Positions 33,094-44,998 of a stretch of 64,000 nt of DNA are shown here, piece by piece; within the stretch, counting starts at the first letter, position 1, and the number at the start of each line of letters is the position of its first letter. Under the pieces are notes generated by a model. The model was not told where the DNA came from. It made no database searches and saw nothing but the letters and a program-made list of their open reading frames with translations. Both the position numbers and the translations under genes were made by a program. The stretch comes from Allygus modestus. Taxonomy: Eukaryota > Arthropoda > Insecta > Hemiptera > Cicadellidae. The stretch covers positions 40,751,376 through 40,815,375 of the forward strand of contig OY776114.1 in the NCBI GenBank assembly GCA_963675035.1, in the 5' to 3' direction.

Positions 33094-33329
33094 CAGTTAG
33101 GGTCACAGTGCTAGGCATCTGGTTAGTGTGTATGCCTGGAAGACTTTTCGCCTCTATTTGGCATAGTACCGTTAGTGTTACAGTCTACCTTTGTCAACAG
33201 AAAGCAAAAATCACTTAATTAATTTTAAAATATTTGTTTTGGTTGTTTTTGTTAATGTCTACTTTTATTTACGAGAAATGTAAGTAGTTTCTCGCCTTTC
33301 CCAGGTGCCAAGCACTGTGACCCAAACTG
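33094..33329. mobile_element. Tc1/mariner-type MITE, 236 bp
   Basis: Ends CAGTTAGGGTCACAGTGCTA and the inverse AGCACTGTGACCCAAACTG, flanked on each side by TA (33092-33093, 33330-33331), the Tc1/mariner target. The inner part of the repeat continues as GGCATCTGG / CCAGGTGCC. Non-coding. Confidence 0.85.
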
Positions 33330-33331
33330 TA

Positions 33332-34368
33332 ATTTGTGACGTTTGGTCTTTAGAAAGATGATTTATTTTGTATAAAAAGTTAATATTGTATAAACAAATA
33401 TGCTAGAAAATAGGAATGATGGTCTTATTTTATATTATTCAGTTATATCGTATGGAATAGCTTTTGCTCATTGTAATATAATTGTATAAATACTCTATTT
33501 GCTTCATAATTAAAATAAATATGTGTATAAACTATTGCCTTTATGTCCCTCTCTGAACCTGTTTTTAGTTATTATCCTAAATATTAAAAGAAACTGGTGT
33601 TTTTTATCAAAAAATTCTGAGTTAACCCTAAATGGATTTGTGTGATTTTTTTTAAAGAAAGGCAATTTTTAGTAAAAGGGAATGTTGAAGCCATAATTTC
33701 CATTTAGAGTTTTAAATTTGTACAAATTTTACTTTAATTTAGAAAAAGTCTAGCAGCCGGCACAAAAATTGCCTTTTTTTAAAGAATTTTAAAATCATAT
33801 GGTGAAAACCATTAGTTGCAAAAAATTGGATTCTAGACGAATAGACATAATGAAGTGTGGATGGTTTTTAAACATAATGATATAGAGTAAACTTAGTGTG
33901 TTAATAATCCAATATTATAGTTTAAGCAGGCAAGGCCGCATCAAGCAGTTAGTATACTTGCCCTGGTTTTTTGCACTTGATTATTGAACAAACCTGACAT
34001 ATTACCAACAAGTGTGTGGAATATATGTGTTGGATCAACTAATTATCTAGGTACATCTTTCCTTGCTGGAACTTTGATTCTCCTGGAAAAAATTGACTCT
34101 TAGTGACTCATATTTTGCTGTTACAAATATTTATTTAACTAATAAAAATGAAACAATTTGCTAAGATGAACGATATTTATGTTGTTGATTTCCACAATTA
34201 ATTACAGGAGATAAATATATAGATTTAATATTCTAACTAAATTAGTTCAGAGATGTCCAACATCAGAAACTGTTCTCCTGGCACAGTATCCTTACTTTAG
34301 TTTGTGCTCATTTTCCAGACATTGTCTGCCTGGGCGACTCGCTCATCCGGTTTCAATTTCAAAATAAA
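33332..34368. other. Intergenic DNA, nothing recognised
   Basis: AT-rich, no frames or repeat ends that could be supported. Confidence 0.5.
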
Positions 34369-35140
34369 ACAAGTTCGCACGCAGCACGCTGACGTGAGGG
34401 AAGTGAATTTCCACAAAAAAAGTTTAAAACTCAAAATATGTGTAAAAACATACATATATTCCAATTTTTACTAAAATCTGAAAACATTGATTTTTTGGCA
34501 GTTCTGATGCTCCTGGTTTCATTTACCTGCAAAGCTGGGAATAAAATTTTGCGCATTATAATGTTAGGAGAAGGTCCAGGCAGGCTTGAAAGTCGGCGTG
34601 AGTTGCTGGGGATGATAAAAGTACTCTAACAAAGGAATAACAGGCTTTTCTAGTGTAAAACCCCCATAAGACAACGTACTGTGTTTAGTCGAAACACATT
34701 TTCTTTAATAACTCGGTAAATATTTACGCTAGAATGACAAGAGAGAGCTTAAAACTTTCACCTCACTAATTCCCATATTTTTACATGCAATAATTTTACA
34801 TCCAGGGCTTTTCTGACCCTTTTTGGGCCCGAAAACTCGAAATTTGAAAGATTAATCCCCCATAAAAGGGTTTAGAGTTTTCCGATTGTTTTGCCCAACG
34901 AACTTGTCCAACTGATTACAGAAAGGAACGTCCCTACCAAATTTGAAGTAAATCGGACAAAAAATGCAACCGCTAGAGTGCCTGCACATATATATATATA
35001 TATATATATATAAAATTTTGAACGACCCCCCAAAACGTGTTCAGGGGGTCACGTTAGGAACTTCTATGGAGGTCCCGGGCTTAAGTTTCACCGTGCGGGT
35101 CATGCTAATAGTTCACTTTCCAAAGGAAATTCACTAATAC
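34369..35140 (-). repeat. Repeat family B, copy 1
   Basis: On the minus strand it starts TTAGTGAATTTCC..TGGAAAGT, has the leader GGTGAAACTTAAGCCCGGGA and CCTAACGTGACCCCCTGAAC, then a TA microsatellite (34988-35012). It ends GGAAATTCAC.TC..CACGTCAGCGTGCTGC. The order (terminal GTGAATTTCC, leader, TTCAAAAT-TA run, body, GGAAATTCAC plus GC-rich tail) is that of family A, but sequence identity is low, so B is a diverged relative. The sister copy is at 44999-46215. Confidence 0.75.
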
Positions 35141-36718
35141 ACAACTTCCAACATTTGTCAGGTGAAAACACTATTATCACTCAGATTTCTTCAGATCATA
35201 CATTCAAGTCCCTATGTTTGGTTGATGGGAGCCATAAAACTTTGTTTTCTCAAAGTTCCTGGAAAAACTATACAGGTACTTTTACCTCTGTCAATAGTCC
35301 AATGAAGAAAACAAATCTTTATGCTAACACGTTTCTTTGTGATTACCACATTGTCAAAGCAATTACCACGTCAAATAAATACACAAACACGGAAAACATT
35401 TAAAACAGATAGGCCTATCATGCTTAAGTAAAGTTTAGCCAGTTTGAACACCCCCTCACCATCAGTTCCTCATTATTTTCATGGTTAGCAAAAATGTGGA
35501 AATTAAGAACATTGTTGATTTGTATTGATTGTGAGGTAACAGTGGGGTGGGTAGCATAAGGATTTTTTTAAATGTTATTTTTTGTAAGATTTTGCGTAGA
35601 AAGTGATGGTTTTCAATCGATATCAAATCAGTCTGTAGGTAAGGCCATTGACTATAAATGTAAGGCCAAGGTGCAGCAAACCTTCGTAATCAGTCTGAGA
35701 ACGTTATGCATTCTCTTTGTAATTATATCTATCTTTAATTAACACAAAACTATATTTACTTTAACATCTGATTGCACAAATCTATACTAAAAAATAATAG
35801 CAATGTACACATAACCCTATAAGCAGAGACACCCCATCTTATTTTATTTTAGTTTTGCCCCTCATGTTCAGAGGAGAATCTAGTGCTGACTGTCCCTGCT
35901 AATTCCTTTGATACGTCAAAATGAGTACTGTATGTTTGATTATAGACAAACTAATAACAAACAGATTCATGTCAACATATTTCAGCCAGTTGTTAAAATT
36001 GTAACAATTAACTTTATCCGTAAACACTTAAATCCGGTCCGAATAGAGTCAAATATGCGATTGTGACTATATGTATTTGGTTGGGGTTGGAGTTATCACT
36101 AGAAATAGTTTTTTCGTCATACTGCTTCAAAAACAACTGTTTTTGACAGATGCATTGAGATTTAAAAGTTCTTCTTTTTAGTCTTTGGATAATAACATAT
36201 GTTTTGATGATCATTATCGTACTTGTACTAAAAAGATCATTGTTGATGATACTTTTGATTCGAGGTAGTCATAAATCGATTAAAATTCATTCGATTATAA
36301 ATAATCAAAACATTCATTGTTATTATCGAAACATTCATTGTTGTATTGTTATTATTTTTGCGTTCGTTTCCCGTACACCACTGGTGAGTGACATGATGGA
36401 CGAAGTTTAGTAGCGTATAAATAATGGTTATAAATAAAAGGAATTCATGGTAAATTTAGGGTTATCATATTTCCATGACAACCGTGCCCAAATCGAATGT
36501 TTGTTTTGAAGAACAACCGACTGATTCGAACCACAGTGATTGGTTTGAAGTGATCGACTCAACAACCGATAGATATGAATGAACCTGAGTTATGCATGTG
36601 CAACAGCTGATTGTTTCAAGAGACAAGCTGAAAGAAAAATTTGAGGTTATGAAGACACAGTACGTAAATTTTACTTTTATTTTTATTTAAACCTTAAGTT
36701 TTTTGGCAGTATGACGAA
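35141..36718. other. Intron or intergenic DNA, nothing recognised
   Basis: No supported gene or element. Short frames at 35155-35403 and 36204-36410 match nothing known to me. Confidence 0.45.
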
Positions 36719-36850
36719 AAATATAGTTCGTCACTCGGATCAAAAGTGTCTTTTTAATACTCGCTCATTTCCCAGCCTCGGCTTCGCCTCGGCAGTTAAA
36801 CTGGAGCTCGTATTAAAAAGATCCACTTTTGATCCTAGTGACAAAATATA
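36719..36850. repeat. Palindromic element with CTCGGCTTCGCCTCGG core, copy 1
   Basis: The left arm TCACTCGGATCAAAAGTGTC TTTTTAATAC pairs with the right arm GTATTAAAAAGATCCACTTT TGATCCTAGTGA around the centre CCTCGGCTTCGCCTCGGCAG. Outer bases ATATAGTTCGTCA and TGACAAAATATA also pair. See the relative at 43627-43760. Confidence 0.75.
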
Positions 36851-39411
36851 CTATTCCACAAGCATGCCCCTACTTATTCGGTTATGTATACATTGGTAAT
36901 AGTTTGTGTGCACAGGTGATTTTGAAAACAACTTCCCTGCTCTCTGACCAAACCATGTTATAGGGGACCAAAAGTTCTCGGATACGTTTCCCCCTCCTGA
37001 CCTCAAGACTTTACCCCTCTGGCTTGAAAGTTGCCAAGTTATCCTTATAAAAAAAAGGTCACTCTTTAAACGACAAAAGGCGCTCCAAGTGTCTAGTAGG
37101 TACAGCAGTACTTGAATTAAAAGCAGACTGAAAATGTTATAACACCTTGTAATAAGAGTAACATTTTATTTTTGAAAACGGTTGGGGCGGAGCCGTAAGA
37201 AATGGATTTTTGTCATATTCAAACTCTTAATTTTATTGTGCTGGAAAAGAATGTAAAAAGTTGAGGAAATAATTATAGTAAGCCGTTTTTTTCTGGTATA
37301 CGCCAGTGTCTTTTTTTTATTTAACGTTAAAGGACAATGGACCAAACCTTTCAAAAGTGTCATACACAATCACAGTCAGTCAGTCAGTCACCTATCTTTC
37401 AATCCCTATCATCCTGAGTAATAGGCTTCTCTTCGTTCATACAAGGTTTTTAAACCCACTGACACAACATACTCCACACGTTCTCCCTTTTTTTACAGAA
37501 ATTAAATGCATTAAAAATCACAAGAAAATAGGTATTTTTAAATGATTATACTCCAGTAGAAAATAGAGCATCCGTTTATTGTGTAAAAAGAAATGGTTTG
37601 CATGATTCATTTGATTTCTGTGAATAACAAGGCTTTGGTTATCCCTTCAAGAAATTATTGTAATAGAGAAATTCACACTTTTCAGTGTTGTAAGCACTTG
37701 TAAGGGTGTTGTCCCTGTTCAAAAATCACTGACAGAACAGATTTCAGTCATGAAAACCTAATCATTAAGGGTATTTAAGTGTGTGACCACTCATATTCCT
37801 AATTTTAATAAATTTAAACAAGTTTTGTTTTGATAGTATATTTGATATCAACTAACAAATTGTCAAGGATTTACTAGTATTACATTCGTAAATCTTACTG
37901 GTATTACATTCGTAAATCCCTCAATCTTTTTATAGTATTTAACTGGGATTTAATGTATGAGCTCCAATTTTTGTAGGGCTAAGGGTAATTTAGGACATTT
38001 GCTAATCGGGTGGGGGGGGGATCTGGTATATCAAGGAACGTTTGCTTAGTATTGACTATTTCACAATGGTTGATTAAGAAACTAAAATAAATAACCAAAT
38101 TAAGTTACAAGATTTTTAATATGCAGAATTTTGTTTTTCCATGAATCTAAGGAAGTGGAGATGACTTAATGGCATGTGTGAGGATACAGGAGAGTGGAGA
38201 ACGTTACCCGTTTGATGTTGATAGTGCCTTACTCAGAACTATGAATTCGATGGGGTGATTGTAATCATGATCATTTGTGACAGAACAGTGAAAAACAATT
38301 GCTTCATCTAATGGAACAAACCATAAGGACCGTGTTAGGTACAATTTCATCTCAGTTTATTTCCACAATTCGCTGATAAGTCATCTATAAAGGATATCAA
38401 AATTCCAGTACCTCTGATAAACAGTGAAATTTAAGTTGGATTTTATAAATTATTTTTCTCTGGGCTTAGTAATAATAATAATCTTTATTTGCCTTATAAC
38501 AATAAATATTGCTTATGTTTGAATAATATTATTTTAATTCAGTCATGAAACATTAAAAAACATAATTTTAAGATTAAACACATTTTTTTACTGTCAGTGA
38601 TATTTTAAAGTTTTTGCCACCCCAGTGTACACAATTAAATTATTTTTATTACCATTAATACTTACTTGGTAACTTTGTTTACTACATGGTAACTTTGTTT
38701 CAAATCAAAATCGTAAAATTAACATAGATTCCACTCAAATTAAATCAACCGACGACAACATAACTACAACATTTATCTCGAAATTCTTCTTGTACATTCA
38801 CGAGCACATGAAAGAAAGGTACAGTACAGAAAAGTGTCTATTGTTAACATCGGTGAGAGACAGAGGTGGCCCGACTGTTGTCAAGAAACTGCTACAGGAT
38901 CACAGTTGTGTGTGGGGCCCAGGGGTGTCCAACATCACTTCTTGCCTCCTGTAACACAATAATTTCTACGTCATATAAAATATTCTACATCTGATTGAAA
39001 TCTTAGCACTTTTACCATACCGGTCATTGACCTGTGTAGTCCATGGTCAAACAGATCAGTTAGACATATTACCAGAATGAACAGATAGCCTTTTGGTGTG
39101 TTATTTCAATTAGTATATTTTTAAGTAATGAAAAGTGTCAGTAGTTTATACTTTAATCTTATGAACAAACAGTGTACAATTTAATTTATTATTAGCCTAT
39201 GATGAAAAAATGTCTTTCCCACGGTTTTACTCTTGGGTCACTAACAAGCATTGCTTTTAAGGCAATGCTTGTAATATTGTTACAAAATGTCATGAAATTA
39301 AGATTTGTATTTAAAGGTTATTGAGTGTACATTCATTCTCCCTTTTGCTTTATTTTATACTTGTAGAAAATGTTTTAGAATAATTTTGTTATACAAAAAT
39401 GGTTTTATGAT
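36851..39411. other. Intron or intergenic DNA, nothing recognised
   Basis: Contains a CAGT tetranucleotide run (37374-37390), a 27-bp duplication TTACTAGTATTACATTCGTA at 37873-37918, and otherwise AT-rich non-coding sequence. If the three minus-strand exons (41112-56831) belong to one gene, part of this may be its intron. Confidence 0.4.
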
Positions 39412-39905
39412 TAGGGTGGCCATAAATGTTTTGGCCTAGACCGGGACATTGTAGTACCCGGGGGAGGGGGGGGCCCGTGAAGTCCGGAAACCTATAGCCT
39501 TACTCCATGGAAAAGACTCCAAAACTAAGGTTATTTTCCTTCATATTTATTACTCGTTAAAAACTTACAAATCATAACAACTTTGTGTTCCTTACTACTT
39601 ACTTAATCTAACAAACAATGGCTTAGATCTAAAACAGAAATCATTTATATTTATTACTCCCACGTATCAAAAAACCTATTACCTACAATCTGAAAAACCT
39701 GAATTTTCGTACACTTTTTAAAACTGTACTACAGTTTTTTGTCAAGCTTTTATGAATTGCGTTTATACTATTGAATTATTTATTTAATTAATTATTGAAG
39801 TATCTATTTTAAATTTTTGCACGAAACCGGGACATTGTAGGGAATTTAGGGAAACCGACGGGACGCCCTTAAAAGCGGTCTAAACCGGGACTTATGGCCA
39901 CCCTA
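39412..39905. mobile_element. hAT-type MITE
   Basis: Ends TAGGGTGGCCATAA and TTATGGCCACCCTA; the motif ACCGGGACATTGTAG recurs near both ends. The 8-bp direct repeat GGTTTTAT lies at 39401-39408 and 39906-39913, with three extra bases (GAT) at the left boundary. Non-coding, 494 bp. Confidence 0.75.
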
Positions 39906-40119
39906 GGTTTTATAGGGAATCCCTCTTTCCCCATCAGGGTTAGGTGTCAACATATTCCGAATTTCCCCTAATTTTCAATGTGAACATAACCAATCCATTG
40001 TTATTTACCAAGTTTTATTGAAATTTCCCAGTAAAGAAGATAAATATAAATCTTTTATAAGAATAATATTGCTGCTAAATTACAATTTTGTCTGCAACCA
40101 TTAGTTGTTCAATATCCTA

Positions 40120-40587
40120 TCCTATACTCTAATATGAGTAAGGTTTGCTTGCTTGCTTGCTTGCTTGCGACACGGATCTCAAAAACGGCTCCAACGATTT
40201 CCTTTAAATGTTGGAAATAACTAATTTCTGGGATAAAAATAAGTTCTAGGCAGGCCTCATCCCCAGGAAAAATCAAATAATGTAAAAAAACTAAAATTAA
40301 AAGTTAAAAAATTAACATTGGGCTTATGGAGTTTCAAATCAAAACAAAAGAATTGTAACAGCTGTTCATAATCAACCAGGGAACTGTCAAAGTAATACCT
40401 ATGTTGTTTATGAAGGGACATTGAGCTACAAATAACAACTGGAGTGACTTTAAAAATGTAGAAAAGAGGCAAATGAGTTATACAAATCTGATTATCAGTA
40501 GGGGGGAAGTGGTGAAGTATTACTCCAAGTCATCTAAACAAACTGACTGGCCTTCCCCCGAGCAAAGCTCGACCCCCAGGTACTTAG
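40120..40587 (+). mobile_element. Helitron-like non-autonomous element, copy 1
   Basis: Starts TCCTATACTCTAATATGAGT followed by a GCTTGCTTGC run and GGATCTCAAAAACGGCTCCA. The 3' end is a hairpin GAGCAAAGCTC then GACCCCCAGGTACTTAG. The A/T-flanked TC start and hairpin near the end suggest a Helitron, though the terminal CTRR is not clean. Related copies at 51600-52523 and 52754-53292; copy 1 lacks about 75 internal bases that the other two share. Confidence 0.6.
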
Positions 40588-40904
40588 TTAAATATACCGA
40601 TTTATTTAGTTTTTGAAATTTGTTGGTGATAAGTTTTATTTAAAGTTTATGGTATTTTGAAAACAAAACTCCTTTTGGAACCTTTTTAGCCCTAAAATTT
40701 CTGAACCCGAAATTTCCCAAACATTAGTGTTGTATCATTTTGCTAAAAACCCTTAAGCCTTATAAGCTAAACAATTTTAACTAAAATTCTTATTGCAATT
40801 TTTGAAAAAATTGTTTTTTCACGATTGAAAAATAATTATTAGACTATGCTTTAGAAGAAAAGGAAGAATACCTTGAGATACAATAGATTAGTCTACATAC
40901 ACTG

Positions 40905-41062
40905 GTGTGGTCTGTAGTTATATACAGACAGCAGACATCACCCCAAAAACTACTGTTTTGGGTTCATGGAGCACCAATACAAATATTTCCACCAACAACA
41001 CACATTTGAAAATTGAGACAAAACACAGTTTTGGTGGAGAGGTGAAAATTAAGTGCTGAACA
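40905..41062 (+). repeat. Dispersed repeat fragment
   Basis: TTTTGGGTTCATGGAGCACC followed by AATATTTCCACC..CAACACACA, and AAATTGAGACAAAACACAGT, match 47478-47560 in order. The two are remnants of a longer family linked to the palindrome at 46335. Confidence 0.6.
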
Positions 41063-41111
41063 TGTATTAAATATACTGCAATGCAATGCTAAAGATATAA
41101 CAATGACTTGC

Positions 41112-41187
41112 CTTTCTTTCCTCCTTTTTCTCCTCCTTTTGGCTTCTCTCCTCCTCCTTTACCAGCAGCCCCTCCAGCAGCCTTCTT
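41112..41187 (-). CDS. Exon of a Lys/Gly/Ala-rich protein (exon 3 of three seen)
   Basis: On the minus strand an acceptor (ATTTTATTTTGCAG) opens a 76-base exon reading KKAAGGAAGKGGGEKPKGGE then KGGKK, and ends at a GC-type donor (GAAAG|GCAAGTC). It joins in phase to the exon at 44229-44266 (which ends on a complete codon). The composition is low complexity, basic and small-residue rich, as in a flexible nucleic-acid- or partner-binding tail. The continuing exon downstream was not found. The protein family is not recognised. Confidence 0.5.
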
Positions 41188-42350
41188 CTGCAAAATAAAA
41201 TCTTTTTGGCCATTTTCTCATCTGGTATTTTATTAAAACATAATTATATTGGTTTATGAAAAAATATTGGTGCATGTAGGGGAGAGAGAAACAGTCCCAC
41301 ATGGCAGGAGAGGGGTAAGTGAGGGGAAGTGGTACCCCTCCCCTGACCAGTAAGAAAAACTAGTTATTAGGACATTATTAATCAACTTGAGAGAACCATG
41401 GAAGGATTCCTCAATGGAGAGGACTTCTTGTTGGCTATTAAAGGTGTATACACATTTTAGAGGAAAATAAACTATCTTAGTTTAAACTAACTGTTAAGAG
41501 ATAAAAATAGTTAAATTTTGTTGTTAAAGAATAAACACAGACAGTTTTAAAATAGTTAATAGCCCATTTACTATAAAATTTGTCATTTAGGCCCAACTAA
41601 ATCGTTTTCTGGAAAAAAATAAATGATCAAATACTGCATTATACTATACAAACAAGCTAGCAAATCCCACAAATAGTTCTAATTTAATTTTACAAAACAA
41701 AAGTTGAGTAAAACTCATTTGAACTTTTGTGAGGATAAATCTCTTCTGATATTATATCCATAAACAAATGTTATGAATTTTATTTTATTTTTTTATGAAT
41801 TTGACTCGTGTTCATGTGCCTATAAACATGTATTCCAAAATTAGGGTTTTAAATTTAGATAATAATACAATTGGGAAATTTAAAGTTGGGGCTGGGAAAT
41901 TTGGTTTTCCAAGGTTAAAAAGTCACGTAAGCATTGATGCTAAAAAATGTTAAGTCTAGTTAAATCTTTGTATAAGATTTAAAAAGTTGCCGAAAATAAT
42001 TTATACCTTGCTGGTTTATCTTGCTTGTTAATCTATATCTATGATACGCTAAGGCACATTTTGTGAACAGAACTCCTCTTTTTTCCCCATCAGCACAAAT
42101 CGTTGGAAAATGGTCGGTGGAAATGATAGGCCAATGGTGGGCATGTCGTGAGGCGCGAGGTTGGCCCATTGATGGATTAACCAACTATTATCCAACAATG
42201 CCAACCTATACCCAACAAAATGCCAACAGTTTATAATTTTCTATTTAAATGCTTATTTTAATTTGAAAAAGCATGATTCATCCAATTGAGTTGTTTGGTA
42301 AACCAATAATAGAAATTTAAAAAGAAAGAATTTAGTTGCAAAAATGTTGA
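41188..42350. other. Presumed intron; CCAACAATGCC-type motifs at the right
   Basis: Mostly AT-rich. 42085-42235 holds GTTGGAAAATGG, GGTTGGCCCATTG, ATCCAACAATGCCAACC, related to the minisatellite at 42781. Confidence 0.4.
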
Positions 42351-42351
42351 A

Positions 42352-42417
42352 GTCCTGGTCGGGTCTTGAACCTTTGAGTTACTGTACACTCGCCTTAACC
42401 CCCTCGGCCATTCTGAC
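42352..42417 (-). other. tRNA-like sequence, Leu/Ser type, decayed or SINE head
   Basis: On the minus strand GTCAGAATGGCCGAGGGGGT TAAGGCGAG looks like the 5' half of a Leu or Ser tRNA (A box TGGCCGAGGGGGTTAAGG). GGTTCAAGACC is a fair B box. The 3' acceptor strand does not pair with GTCAGAAT and the long variable arm is missing, so it is not a working tRNA. Confidence 0.45.
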
Positions 42418-42780
42418 TCATGAGGATTGCAGGATGGACTGAGATATAAAAATTACCAATAGTCTCTACCTACACGACTTGACTTTTACTATATACTCTT
42501 GTTTTATTCTTCTAAGACTGGATAATACTTTCGTTTTATTCTTCTAAGTGAATGAACTTGTGCAAATTACTGTAATAAAAATAGGAACAAATTATTTTAA
42601 GTTATGTATCTAAGAAATATGAAAAACTACGAGCAAATTAATATTAGTATATTTAATAATTATAATAATAAAAATACTATGGTATAAAAATATATATATA
42701 TATTTATTTCAATATACTGTATAATTAATAATAATATAATATGGTAGGATTTGCCAACAATAGCTTTTGATGGCCCAACG

Positions 42781-43020
42781 TCTGTTTATGGTTGGATTTG
42801 CCTACGTGGGGTATCCAACGATAAGTTCGTTGGCCCAAAGTCTGCTATGGTTGGATTTGCCTACGTGGGATTACCCAATGATAAGTTCTTTGGCCCAACG
42901 TCTGCTATGGTTGGATTTGCCTACGTGGGATTACCCAATGATAAGTTCGTTGGCCCAACGTCTGCTGTGGTTGGATTTGCCAACGTGGGATTACCCAATG
43001 ATTGGTTCGTTGGCCCAACC
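42781..43020 (+). repeat. Minisatellite, 60-bp unit, four copies
   Basis: Units start at 42781, 42841, 42901 and 42961, each TCTGCTATGGTTGGATTTGC then CTACGTGGGATTACCCAATG then ATAAGTTCGTTGGCCCAACG. Because 60 is a multiple of three, long frames stay open in two registers (20-residue period). The flanks contain more CCAACG/TTGGCCCAA words. Confidence 0.9.
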
Positions 43021-43104
43021 ACGTTAATGCCAACTGACCATTTCTCTACCATATCCTACAATGCCGACAATAATCCAACGTTGGCCCAAGGAGAATGGTC
43101 CTAG

Positions 43105-43626
43105 AGAGTTACTGAATTGATTTTGATGCTTGTGGTATAAAATAAATGGCCTGTGTTCATAGTTGTGCAAAGTGGTTTACAATTTTCGACACCCCCATTC
43201 TTAAGGGCATTGTTAGATTTTGCCTGTAAGGATAACATGGAGATAAATTTTCATCACTCTGTATTTGAAAATAGCCCGTTACCATGCAGCTGAGATCTAC
43301 GAAAATTATCTATTTCTTTGTAACCAAACAAAATAAAAATGATCAGCTGACTGCCTGTCCTAAACATTACTTTTCCTGTCCCAAACAATACCGTGCCTGT
43401 CCCAAACTAAACTTTTCCTGTCCTAAACAATTGAAGTTACCGTTTTGTCAACAGGAGCACCAGTGTGATATCATTATTTGTTTTGAAAATTTCATGTTCA
43501 AACAGCTGACTTTAACACTAAAATGAGTTGTAAAACGAGTTGTGCTTACTTATAGAAAATTAGTAGACTATGAAATATCAGATAATTTTGTAAATTTTAG
43601 GTTGGTTATTTGCATTGTGATGAAAA
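43105..43626. other. Presumed intron with a short TGTCCCAAAC repeat
   Basis: CCTGTCC(T/C)AAAC recurs four to five times at 43353-43432 (about 20-bp spacing). Nothing else recognised. Confidence 0.5.
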
Positions 43627-43760
43627 GTATCGTTTACTACTCGTCACTAAAGTCCTATTTCGGGGCTCGATAGCATTTTCCAATCTCGGCTTCACCTCGC
43701 GCGTAAAATGCTATCTTGCCCCAAAATAGGTCACTTTTGTGACTAGTAGTGAAATATACT
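43627..43760. repeat. Palindromic element with CTCGGCTTCACCTCG core, copy 2
   Basis: Left arm CTACTCGTCACTAAAGTCCT ATTTCGGGGC and GATAGCATTTT pair with AAAATGCTATC and GCCCCAAAATAGGTCACTTT TGTGACTAGTAG. The centre matches copy 1 at 36719; the arm sequences differ. Confidence 0.75.
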
Positions 43761-43954
43761 ATTAATTCAGTATCAACTGCAATATCAGTATTAACTGCAT
43801 TCTATAGCAGTTGTATACACAACAAAACACAGATTTACAGTATTAAAATTTGTTATGAGTTGAGAACACAAACTATTGAACTAAAAAGGCAGAATTATTT
43901 TAATCAGACACAAGGAAATACTTCAAACGGTTTCGAGCAACAGGCCGACTAGTG

Positions 43955-44165
43955 AACATATACTGGTGAAACGTGGCATGTGGCTTCGGATGGTTGGGGT
44001 CTATTCCATCTCACCATTCATTCATATTCACCTTAAAACACGCCCTAGTTGCGTCGGCGTCTTAGACAATGATTTAATGATTGATATTTATATATATACA
44101 TACAAAACAATTTTTTGTAGTCCCGTGGCAGCAAACCTGCACACTCAGTTGTAATGCTATTCTAG
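43955..44165 (+). repeat. Repeat family A fragment (copy 5)
   Basis: One module only: ATACTGGTGAAACGTGGCAT, GTGGCTTCGGATGGTTG, then CAGCAAACCTGCACACTCAG and GTTATTCT-like sequence. Rearranged and truncated at both ends. Confidence 0.65.
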
Positions 44166-44228
44166 AATATTCGCTGATTAGCTAAACCCGAGCTCTTGAA
44201 CTGCCCCAGTCTTTGAATTTGGACTCAC

Positions 44229-44266
44229 CTCTTCTCCACCCGCAGCAGCAGCAGCACCTTTTCCTC
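44229..44266 (-). CDS. Micro-exon of a Lys/Gly/Ala-rich protein (exon 2)
   Basis: On the minus strand a CTCTTTTTTCAG acceptor and a GTGAGTCC donor bound 38 bases. With one base carried from the preceding exon they read GGKGAAAAAGGEE and end on a complete codon, which is what the exon at 41112-41187 needs. The four-Ala run comes from a GCTGCTGCTGCT repeat. Phase agreement across all three exons is the main argument that this is a real gene. Confidence 0.5.
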
Positions 44267-44504
44267 CTGAAAAAAGAGTTAATCAAGTAAAGACTGAACT
44301 TTGTTGCCTAGTGTAATATATACTTGACTTGTGTTTATGACGTCTTTTGGAGTGATTCTAGCTTCGATCATCAGTGAATGGCTTATAGCGAATAAATTTA
44401 ACTAATGATTAATTGCTCATATTATGTGGCAGTTTCAGAATACCTCTGAAGTCATAGCTTTTCCTTCTTGTAAAGCTAAAATGGAAAGGTGTCTGAGATA
44501 TACA

Positions 44505-44535
44505 GGGTGAGTCAGACCATCCTGTATATATGAGA
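44505..44535. mobile_element. ACAGGGTG-type transposon end
   Basis: ATACAGGGTGAGTCAGACCA TCCTGTATAT resembles the tip of Tc1/mariner-like elements such as the one ending at 318. No matching second end was found. Confidence 0.3.
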
Positions 44536-44775
44536 GATACAGGTATTTAGAATTTAATTATATGTAATTAGAAATATATTTATAAACCTGTAATTAGAGG
44601 TTTTTCTCCTCAACTTTTCTTTAGGTACAATAGGCTGATGATATTATTTTATGTATGTAAATACAATTTATATGGCTAATACAGGGGGAGTTTTAAATTG
44701 CTGCCCTTATTTTTAAAAAAAATTTTAAGTAGCTTGATAAATTTACTTACAATTGTACAGGTTAAAATATACTAC

Positions 44776-44972
44776 GTCTCATAACACTGTAAATATATTT
44801 ATACTTATACTGTACTATACAAGACGGCAAATATAAATAAAGGATGGTACAAGGTCATTGATTGAAACGAGTTATACTGGTCATTGTGATAATTATAACC
44901 TTTAAGTAAATTTACCATCTTTTATGTAAGTACGGTATAAGTGTACATATATTTTGTAGTGTTGTGAGGTGT
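44776..44972. repeat. Imperfect inverted repeat, about 200 bp
   Basis: CTCATAACACTGTAAATATA, TTATACTTATACTGTACT pair with AGTACGGTATAAGTGTACAT and ATATTTTGTAGTGTTGTGAG. Possible short MITE without a clear target duplication. Confidence 0.55.
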
Positions 44973-44998
44973 AAATTATTATTTTATCCTGATTATTA

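Noticed and set aside
42751..43104. 117-codon frame with a 20-residue repeat as a possible protein
   Set aside because: Explained by a 60-bp minisatellite; two frames are open at once and there is no sign of splicing or a known domain.
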